NCBI RefSeq assembly: GCF_901000735.1
Contig: NC_081543.1
Coordinates: 8,477,921 to 8,541,920 of the forward strand
Direction of reading: 5' to 3'
Length of the DNA stretch: 64,000 nt
DNA from: Corylus avellana
Lineage: Eukaryota; Streptophyta; Magnoliopsida; Fagales; Betulaceae
Part shown: one piece after another, positions 55,701-64,000 of the stretch
Numbering within the stretch: position 1 is the first letter of the stretch
Layout: each line of letters starts with the position of its first letter
Notes under the pieces: model-generated
Databases searched by the model: none
The model's input: only the letters and a program-made list of their open reading frames with translations
Told to the model about the DNA's origin: nothing
Translations under genes and position numbers: made by a program

Positions 55701-58331
55701 TGGCCAAAATGGAGACAAGCTGGGAAGCTTGTTATTCTTACTAAGTCTAGAGGATAATCGGGGGTTAAGTTGCATTTTCAACTGCGTATCGTCGAATGGG
55801 TTTCGACAGATTACTCTTTGTGAGACCTCAAAAGAGGCATAGGATATTCTTGGAAGACCTATGAAGGATCTAAAGGAGTGAGGAAGGCCAAACTTTAAAT
55901 GTTGACATCTCGATTTGAGACTGTGAGCATGAAGGAAGATGAAACATTTGAAGAATTCAACACCAATTTGAGTGAGATTGTGAACTCCATGCGAGGACTT
56001 GGTAAAAGAATTTTGAAGTTAAAGTGATTGAAAAATTTCTTCAGTCACTTCCTTCTCGGTTTGAACCTAAAATAACTGCTGATGAGGAAAGCAAGGATGT
56101 GGAATCATTCGATATTGATGAATTGGTATGATCTTTCATAACCTATGAGAGTAGGAGATTCTCCCCTAAAGTTAAAAGCATAGCATAGAAAATCACTAAG
56201 AAGGAAAAGGAAGTGGTTCATGAAGAATCAAGCGATGATGAGTCATCTGACTCGGAGCCTATAGCTATGCTAACTAGAAACTTCCATAAATATTTGAGGA
56301 ATGCCAAACAGATTGGAAGAAGATTATCAGAGTAGGCTATCAAAGGAGAATCTCAGAAGGATCCAAGAGATAAATCCAACAGAGACAAGAAGACTTGTTT
56401 TCCTCAATGCCTTGAGTGTTAAGGGTTTGGTCACATTAGGGCTGATTGTGGGAACCTAAAGAATGCTCGAGAAAATGCCATGAATGCATCCTTGAGTGAT
56501 GAATCAGAGTCAAATGACCAAAAAGGGAAGAAAGTTATCTACATGGCATTTCCAGCCACTACTCAAGGTTCTAGTGATTCTCCATTAGCATGGATGCATG
56601 GTGAGTCTTATGAAGAGAACTCAGATGAAGGTTCAGTGAAGAGCAGCAGTTATCTTGTGTCCCATAACACCCTTATCAGAAACTGCACAGATGCTAGGAG
56701 AAAGTGCAAGGAGCTGTTAAAGCAACTAGCTGTTGCTGAAGAAGAAAACATTCTTCAAAATCTGCTAGAATCGGCCTACAAGACTAAAAAATCTCTAAAG
56801 GTAGAAAATAATTCCTTGATGACTAAATTGTTTGATGCTAACAAAACTTGTGCAAGTTTGCAGGATGAAAATCAGTTGTTGGTGAGAAAAATGGATAGGG
56901 TTAGGAGCTCTGAAGATGCCCAGAAAGAGGACCCTCACAATGAATCCCCATCATCAAAATTGAATACCACCACAAATCATACTAATTAAGATAATACTAG
57001 GCCAATGTTCTAATCATATGGTATATTTAATGCTTGTCAACCTAAGGGCATGGTATCTACACCTTAAGATATTGATCCCCCTAAGCAATGAATTAGGCAT
57101 GGTATCTACTCTAGTTTGTTTCTTCCCTAAATGATTTAGCATGATATCTACTAAGTTGTTCCTTAGGGAAACATAATTCTATGGAGATCGACAAATACAT
57201 GAGTCCTAGGGCATGGTATCTACTCCTAATTCCCATGTTGACTAAGCCAAGAACCCATGGTGAGGTTCTTTTCTCACTTTATTAAGCCTAAGATTCGGTC
57301 ATCTAAATTGACTTAACTAACAGATTCCAAATACATGTAAATAATGATGAGGCACATTCACATGGAGAATTCAATCACATAGGATTTTAATCAATTAAAT
57401 TAAACCACAATGATTGAAACAAAGGCACTAATATTAAATTAAAAAGACATGATTAGGGCTTCAATCTAGCCCTAACAATAAGGTTAGTTACACATAATGA
57501 AACTAAAACTAAAACATAAAAAGAAAACTGAAAGAAGAAACCGGAAAACGCTTCTTGAAGTAGCCTCTAATTTCTCTCTCTGGAATTGTCTATTTTCTAA
57601 GAGGCCTAAAAGTCTATTTATAGGCTTTAGAAAGACCTAGAAACCCTAGGAAACCTAATAAAATTGGAGAACAAAACCCTAGTCCAATTAGGGTTGGGAA
57701 AACATAATTTTAAGTGGAAAATAAGTCTTTCCGCATCTGGGTCGCCCGTATGTGCTCGATCACTATGCCTTACGCTCGATCGTTGCTTGCGCTCAATCAT
57801 TCCTCTGATGTGCTCGAGCCTATGTGTGGTGCGCTCGATCCGAACTCCAGCTTTTTCCAAATTTGGTCATTTGAGCTCAAAACTTCCAGAAATGCTTCCT
57901 TTTCCTTCAAACACCTAAAAACAGACAAAAACATAAAAAGGAAGTAAAACAACATAAAATAGCACAACTAAAGGATTAACACACATAAATTACGGGGCTA
58001 AAATATGTATATTTTAGCACTTATCAATAATGACAAGGGTAATGGTAGAAAAACCTACATACCTTTAGGTTTTGTAGAAATGAAAGGGTCCAGTGGACAA
58101 AGCTCTCATGCTCCGATGAAGGGAGCTCCCTTCCAAAAGAAAGTTCCCACCTGTTATTCTTGTTGCAAAAGAGGTCATATCCGACGTTATTGTAATCAAC
58201 TCTCTCATAAATCTCCAATCAGGGAGAACTCCAATGATTATGAGTTTGAGACTCACAATAACTCCCTTAACCAAATCATTTCTCTTATGAAGGACATTAC
58301 CTTTAGATTGAACAAACTTGAAGGTAATTAG
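55700..58331 (+). pseudogene. Copia (SIRE-like) gag, split by a gypsy LTR
   Basis: Plus-strand gag with colinear blocks: SRFETVSMKEDETFEEFNTN (55911-55971), VIEKFLQSLPSRFEPKITAD (about 56021-56080) and DIDELV.SFITYESRRF (56115-56160). A first zinc knuckle is at 56408-56449 (C-x2-C-x4-H-x4-C) with a TAA (56420-56422) inside it. An open frame, 56480-56989, is coiled-coil-like and carries KGKKVIYMAFPATTQ. A gypsy LTR (about 56950-58026) then interrupts. The frame resumes with GFVEMKGSSGQSSHAPMKGA and a second knuckle CYSCCKRGHIRRYC (58152-58193), ending at the TAG after KLEGN (58331). No protease or RT follows. Two knuckles are usual for SIRE-type gag. Confidence 0.8.
56950..58026 (-). mobile_element. 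Gypsy LTR (copy D) inside the Copia gag
   Basis: The minus-strand start is TGATAAGTGCTAAAATATAC (58026). GCTCGATCG words lie at 57752-57842, a TATA box CTATAAATAG at 57612-57625, and four TAGATA-type words at 57049-57215. It lacks the last ~200 bp, so its 3' side is truncated near 56950. The tail of the gag ORF (to 56989) overlaps LTR sequence. Confidence 0.75.
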
Positions 58332-59856
58332 GGTCCTATCTAGGATGAGTTGGGGTTACATGGCTAGTTTTCCTTCCTTATTGTGATATTATGTGTTCTA
58401 GCTCATGTATTGTGAGTTGCAGTGATTGCATCTCTGTGTTGTTTAGTTGGTTCTTGATTGATTTTTTTTCTTGGAAGCTTTTTGATGATGTGTTCCCTGT
58501 GTTAAGACAGTATTCCTCCTACTTGTTTATCATGTGTTTGTTTTTGTGAGATACATCAAGATGTTTCTGTTGACTAATGGATTCACTGTGAACCTTGTTG
58601 GTCTGAGTTCTTCCATATGAAGTGATTCCTTAGGAAGTTTTCTAGTTGTCAATCGGTCAAAGACATTTATTTTATAGCACAAGTTTTAAAACGAAGATGT
58701 TCATTTTTCTTAAGTGTCTCATGCCCACTCAATTTGAAACTTTGTTTTGACCTTTTACAAATTGACCTCATATGTTTGAGTTCTCAAATGTTCATGGCAT
58801 CACCTCCTTCAATGACTAGTAAATTGATCAAAGATCATGTATGCCTTAACATTTTTAGACTTCAAATGATGTCTAGTTTCTTGATCCTTATAAAAAAAAA
58901 GCCGATATCTATGCATTACGGTAAAAGGTGAAACACCCAAGGGATTGATACTGCTTCAAATAAATAACTTGGACAATTGAGGAGGAATGAGTGTGTGACT
59001 TTTGGCACAAGAATTAGAGAAGAAGGGTTTGACTTTTGTCAAAAGAAAGAAACAATGCATTGTTAGACATCTTGACTATTGACGTTTGAATTGTGTGTCC
59101 TTTGTTTTTGAAATGATCACACACTTCACTGACTTTACCTTAATTGGATTAACTTATCAAATTTCTTATATTGAGAATTAAATCTGTGGATGTGTCTATC
59201 CAACTTGTGTGACCAGAGGATTAATTGATCTTTTGAATATTTTGTTAGACTCTTGAGAAAGTTTTTTTTGTGTGTGTGTCACCCAAAGCAATTTGTTTGA
59301 AAAACAAAATAGAGGAGGATTTTCTATGTTGCTGTCTTAACGGAGGAAATCTAATCATAACAAGAGTTGGTTTGTAATTCCCGTCATAACAAGGTCCTTT
59401 CTTGTCATGACGAGAAATGTTGTTCCTTCTATTATAACGGGAGAAGTATTGCGTTAGGACGGGAACTTATTTGTGCTTGAAAATCTGGCTTCCCGTCTTA
59501 ATGGGAAACATCCCAGTTCTGACGGGAACTGGATCTAGAACTTCCTCACTTATCCCGACGGTTGCCTCTCCCACCTCCTTTAGGGTTTTTTTTTTTTTAA
59601 TCCTAGTCTCTGCTTCCCTACTTAGCATATAAATAATAAGGAGCCTAAGTTCTCAATCATCACTTCCAAGTTCTCTTGATATATAATTTGTAGATATACT
59701 CTGAAAATTATTAGTTCTTGTGTAAACTTACAAATAACAAAAGTTTAATATTTGAAGAGCCAAGCAATAGCTCACATTCTCTTGGTTATTATCAGTCATT
59801 GGTGAGAAGATTTGGAGGTCTCAATATTCTTGAGATCAATTGTGTTCTTGGAATAT
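58332..59856 (+). mobile_element. Probable 3' part and LTR of the Copia element
   Basis: No ORF after gag. From about 59280 the sequence looks like an LTR, with a TATA-like CATATAAATAATAAG (59618-59632) and a leader ending near 59855. Degenerate ACGGGA/CCCGTC words repeat at 59330-59560. The pol region must have been deleted. Limits are approximate. Confidence 0.4.
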
Positions 59857-60550
59857 GGGGAAAATTCACTTCACCCCCCTGAAGTTTGAGGTGTTTTTCA
59901 ATTTGAACCTCAATGTTTAAAAATTTTCAATGTACCCTCTATTGTTTCAAAAATTTGCAATAGAGACCCTCCGTTACTAATTTCCGTCTAAGTGGACGGA
60001 AATTATCCCACGTGCGTCTCACATGGGAACAATATGCATTATCTTCCAATTTTGCACCTCAGTAAAGCTAGTGAAATGACCTAGAAGAAGCAAAAAGTTT
60101 TTTCTCGTAGCCAAGGCGTGGCAATAGATCTTCAAGTAAGTAATCATTGTTCTTTCTATTTAATTGAAATAGCAACTGTTTTTCATATGTTCTTCATAAA
60201 GTTGTTCTTAGGTATTCGAATATGATTCTTTCTGCTACGAAAATTTTGATTTGCATACGTATTCCCAACAATGAGGTGGCATAGTAGTTATCCCCTGAAA
60301 AGCGTCCCATTTTTTCTTCCGAACTGTCCCACTAGGCTTATCAGGATTTGTGGTTCGGGCGCAATCACACATGATTCTCATGATAGTGTGATTGAAAAAA
60401 AAGCAATATGTATTTGTAATATTCCAAAATGTGAAAAAAAAATAAATCCTTAAGTGTATCTTGAAGACAATGCATGTATAAAATTTTATATTGAATGTGT
60501 TCTAAATAAGATATGATATATAAATGATTTTAAAGAGTTTTAATTATAAT
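59857..60550. other. Possible MULE end and spacer
   Basis: GGGGAAAATTCACTTCACCC at 59857, with CTGAAGTTTGAGG and CAATTTGAACCTC following, resembles widespread plant Mutator-like terminal repeats. TAACTGAGGG-type and GTGGACGGAAATTA words follow to 60010. A facing end was not found. No gene to 60550. Confidence 0.3.
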
Positions 60551-60842
60551 TGTAACACCCCGGTCCCATACTGGAAAGATGAGGAAAAACTCATATAGAG
60601 TAGATGATTTATAAAGATAGTCATGATTGCTAAGTCCCACATTGCCTAGTTACTAGGTGAAACTTGGCTTTATAATAAGTTCTAAGGAAGCTTCAAATTG
60701 ACTAGTCCTGTTGGGGTGATAGCGCAAATGTGGTTAGCGCTTTTCTTTAGGCCATTACAAATGGTATCAAAGCCACCTAGTAAGGCCAGGTCATGTGGTA
60801 CTGGGGCATTGCATGACATGGCCCCAACGAGGACGTCAAGAA
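60551..60842 (+). mobile_element. TRIM 5' half (LTR plus primer site)
   Basis: The LTR 60551-60759 (209 bp) starts TGTAACACCCCGGTCCCATA and ends GCCATTACA. It is followed by TGGTATCAAAGCC (60762-60774). It is the same family as 15763-16247 in the opposite orientation; the shared internal words include CATGTGGTACT and ACGAGGACGTCAAGAA. The second LTR is missing. Confidence 0.75.
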
Positions 60843-61130
60843 CCAAAAGTGGTTCCCTATACATTATTTTAATATAAACATTTTTCTTTCTTCTCTCCTC
60901 TTTCATTTTTTTTGTCTTTAATTGGGGATTGTGTTCGAATTGTATGAAAAAAATAAAATAAAAAATGAGAGTATGTAGGAACTTATATTTCGTAAAGAAA
61001 TAATATTTTAATAGTATAGAGAAAAGTAAAGGAAGCTATTGTGAAATATATTTTCATATGGAAGCAAAAGTAATTTTATTCCCTTAACTTAAAAAAAAAA
61101 AAAAAAAAAATCAAAGAGAACTGCTAGTAG

Positions 61131-62160
61131 CAGGGCTGGCAAAACAGGTATCTGACACGACCCATTTACAACCTGCGAGGACCCGTTACACGATTAACCT
61201 ATACACGAACACGACCCGTTTAGCAAAACGATTTATTGGATTTGACACAATTATAAGTTATAACACAGAATGTAACCGGGTAACCTAACACGACCCGTTT
61301 AAAATAACCGAGTCATATTTGGTAGACATATATGTTAATTATTAAGTACCAGAATCTAACATCATAAGAATTGAAGATGTTAAGGTAGCTTCCATTTTCT
61401 TCGATTTTTAACTAAATTTTGGCAAAACAAAGCCAGAAAATATCAAAGCTCAGGATATTGTAGCTGTAGGTCTTAATCAAATATCCAATTTTATAAAATA
61501 GAAAATTTTTTGAGAAACAGAGCATTTTTCTCTTTGGAAAAAAAGACAAAAGAGATAGAGAGTTAAAAAGTAAAAGAAATAAACTACAAAATTATACCCC
61601 CTTTTTGTTATACAAATCAAGGAAGACAGGAAGAAGAGAAACCAGATGGGTAAAATCTGCAGAGATTGAACGGGAAGGGAGGAACCAACGGAAATCAGAG
61701 GAATAGGCGGTTCTGGGAAGAGTTGATGTTGTAAATCTAATAATTTTATTTCACTTTTGTCGTTCGTTCCTGCCTTATCATCTTCAAATGCACCCAAAAT
61801 CTCTAGTTTAACCATAATCCCAAATACCAATGAAAAACAAAATCAGAGTAAGAAAGAGAGTCAGAAATAAAATCAGAGTGCAGAGAGAGAGAGAGGAGGC
61901 CAAGCGGAGAGAGAGGGGGGGTGGGGAGCTGCTGCGAAGTTCCTGGCGGCTGGGTTAGACTTAGTTAGGGACTTAGGGTTAACTTAGAGTCTTAGTGCAC
62001 TGCTTTTCTTTTTTTTTTTTGTAACGGGTCTGGCGGGTCACGCTGGATCGACCCGTTAGATACGAATGTAACCTGAACCTGATAAGCCTAAACCTAATAC
62101 CTGTTTTTTTCGTATTATATTTATGTCGAGTTCGCGAATCATATCAAAATTACCTACCTA
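61131..62160. mobile_element. Likely non-autonomous hAT element, 1030 bp
   Basis: The left end is CAGGGCTGGCAAAACAGG; the right end as reverse complement is TAGGTAGGTAATTTTG. Flanks GCTAGTAG (61123-61130) and ATTAGTAA (62161-62168) agree at 5 of 8 bases, and the three differences are transitions. Subterminal regions carry repeated ACACGACCCGTTTA and AACGGGTC words. Minus-strand ORF 61477-61830 matches no transposase. Confidence 0.55.
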
Positions 62161-62168
62161 ATTAGTAA

Positions 62169-62589
62169 TGCTCTTAGACATATTGCATGTGGTTTATGTC
62201 GCTACTAAGATGTATGAATTTGGATCTGCAATTGGCAAGCAGTTGGGTTGCACTCTTGAAAGCATTTTTTGGTGTAATAAAATTGACAATCTTATTCTAA
62301 CGCATCTTATGGGCCCCTCCATAAACGTACGTCATAAAGCATGTCTTGGAGGACCGTCATGGCGTCATGTGTGAAAGCAGCTCGATGCTGTGCTTCAATT
62401 AACTCCAATTTCCTGGCATACAAGTATACAACAACTCTCCAGGCTCAAAAATAAATAAATAATTTTTTTTTTTTTAATCAAATAGGGAAAGGGGTAAATT
62501 AGTTTGTATGTTATAATATTCTCATAAGAATTTTGGGTATCATCTCCATCCCCAACTTTGGTGTATAAATATTTAAAGAGGAGTAATTA
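62169..62589. other. Intergenic spacer, no gene seen
   Basis: Short plus ORF to 62374 without a domain. Poly-T at 62463-62475. Nothing recognised. Confidence 0.35.
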
Positions 62590-62960
62590 TAGATTTTTAA
62601 ATTATGTAAGAGAAAATCTCATTAAATTCTTATAAATTTTCGCTCATTTTGATACTATTATCGCATTTCGTTATGATTTTTTGTTAATTTTTGTCAAAAT
62701 ACTCAAATACCCATGTGTTTTTTTCATTAAAAAAAATGCTTAAATCTTTACAATTTTTCATTTTATTTTATTTTTATAATAAAAAAGAGGTATTTTGGAA
62801 ATTTTAAAAAGATTTAACAAAAAATTTTAAAAAATTAAATAATTGAAAGTTTGATATCCTTAATTAAGAGTTTTTAAACTTCGGTAGTACTTTCAAAATG
62901 CGTGAAAGTTTGGTGAGATTTTGTGAAGTCTACCAATCATGTAATTTAGGCCGTTTATAG
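62590..62960. mobile_element. Possible MITE with imperfect ~60-bp inverted ends
   Basis: The left arm TTAAATTATG..AAATCTCATTAAATT..TTCGCTCATTTTGATA pairs with the reverse complement of the right arm TTTGGTGAGATTTTGTGAAG..ATGTAATTTAGG, with several mismatches. The interior is AT-rich with no ORF. Target duplication not identified. Confidence 0.45.
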
Positions 62961-64000
62961 GAATTAAAACGCTTAAAAAATATCACCTATTAAAATTATA
63001 GTATCTTATATTTAAGAATGAAATACATATAAAAAAAAAAAACATTTTTCAAAGAAAAAATATTTCTATCACTCTCGATAATATGTCATATTTTTATACG
63101 TTTTAATACCTAAAAAGGGCAAGAGTATTTAAAGATGAGGCAGTAGAGAGAGAGAGAGAGAGAGAGGGGGGGAGAGAGGGGGACCTGGAGAGAAGAAAAG
63201 AAAAGAAAGGTGCGTGGGAAGGGTGTGGAGTGGGATGGCGAGCCACATGTGGGGAGAGAGAGAGAGCAGCCAATATATTCCTGTTGTTTGTTCCATCTGT
63301 TACTGCAACGTGTCAGAGAACTGTTTCGCCACCTCCCCCAAGGGGTTGGACCGGTCTCGTGCAAATGTTGAAAAGTCGATGATCTACTTTGTATTTGTTG
63401 TAATTTAACTGTGGACCGACCGACCGACCGACTCCTTCTCTCTCACTACATTACAACATCCATCGGTAGTTTTGCTGTTGTTGTCACTTTTATCATCCAT
63501 CAATATAATTCCAACTCTCAACATACATATGCTTACTTCCAAAACTACTTGGTATTTCTTGGAATATGGTTTTTTTTTCCTCTCAAACTAGTATTCTCGT
63601 GAGTTGTTGGCCCACTCACCCCACGTACCTTCAAGTTTTTTAAAGTCATATTTGTCTCCACCGGGTTAACTTATGTGGGTGATAAATGTTTAATATATAT
63701 TTTAAACAAATCATTTTTACAAAATAAATTTCTCTTATGTATATGCCTATAAATAACTTAATTAAAAATAAATTTATTATCATATAGAAAATTGAGTAGA
63801 GAATATAAATAACCATTTATAATTTATAATTAAAAGCTTTTACATGGCCATCAGATCATACAATCACACCCTCATAAGAAAACCATACATACACCCTCCT
63901 CGATCAATCAATCCACCCTACAAGGAAAATCAAGCATCATTGACAACAATGTTATTGTACTGGACAAACAGCACATCCTCTCTTGCAACTCTCTTCACTC
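62961..64000. other. Window end, no gene recognised
   Basis: A GA/G-rich run lies at 63146-63183, GACC repeats at 63414-63431, and AT-rich DNA fills the remainder. ORFs at 63110-63602 are low complexity or short and unsupported. Confidence 0.35.

Noticed and set aside
23530..57842. Regularly recurring GCGCTCGATCG words as a CRISPR array
   Set aside because: Spacing is irregular, the words sit in dispersed LTR copies, and the genome is a plant.
58077..58135. miR319-like string (TGAAGGGAGCTCCC)
   Set aside because: A 14-base match inside the Copia gag reading frame with no hairpin partner nearby. Coincidence.

Overview
This is a nuclear window from a plant, most likely a woody eudicot. That placement is an inference from the AT-rich DNA, the dense nested plant LTR retrotransposons, plant-type LINE fragments, TRIMs, hAT and MITE elements, and one plant-type lipid phosphatase gene. 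I see no bacterial or organellar operons, no CRISPR array, and no rRNA or tRNA gene. Exactly one host gene can be supported: an intronless PAP2-type lipid phosphate phosphatase (LPPB-like) at 6888-7481. It is a GC-rich island in AT-rich DNA. Nearly everything else recognisable is mobile DNA, mostly broken.

Layout. 1-5.3 kb: a gypsy LTR remnant holding a TRIM (290-703), a decayed hAT transposase of the ZMYM1-like type (2008-3540), a hairpin MITE and a possible LINE tail. 5.3-8.9 kb: the phosphatase gene, with a LINE remnant and a 191-bp tandem duplication in its 3' flank. 9.4-15.1 kb: a minus-strand LINE lacking its endonuclease domain, interrupted by a 2433-bp solo LTR with a perfect 5-bp target duplication. 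15.1-17.7 kb: a Copia LTR hosting a TRIM and a 5'-truncated LINE. 18-22.2 kb: two MITEs of one family, a low-copy stretch with no gene I can name, and a second hAT transposase tail.

22.3-38.2 kb: a deep nest. A Copia LTR is split by a solo gypsy LTR. A SIRE-like Copia element (25208-31119) has another gypsy LTR in its 5' LTR. A third gypsy LTR (31429-38146, TSD AAATA) is split by a 5.4-kb gag-only element (32489-37907, TSD GTGGA). 38.2-45.1 kb: a non-autonomous hAT (TSD CATGTAAG), small TRIMs, a MITE, and about 4 kb with no gene. 46.3-58.3 kb: more gypsy LTRs, a minus-strand gag pseudogene (50128-51560), and a Copia gag split by an LTR. 58.3-64 kb: Copia LTR remains, a MULE-like end, a TRIM, a second 1.03-kb hAT-like element and a MITE.

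The elements do not form a shared pathway. The most notable structure is in the LTRs of the tRNA-Asp-primed gypsy family. Each carries four dispersed copies of a short word (TATACACC, TAGACACC or TAGATACC) whose variant mostly changes together within one LTR. Each also has a cluster of GCGCTCGATCG-like words upstream of its TATA box. I found no convincing new defence or metabolic system.
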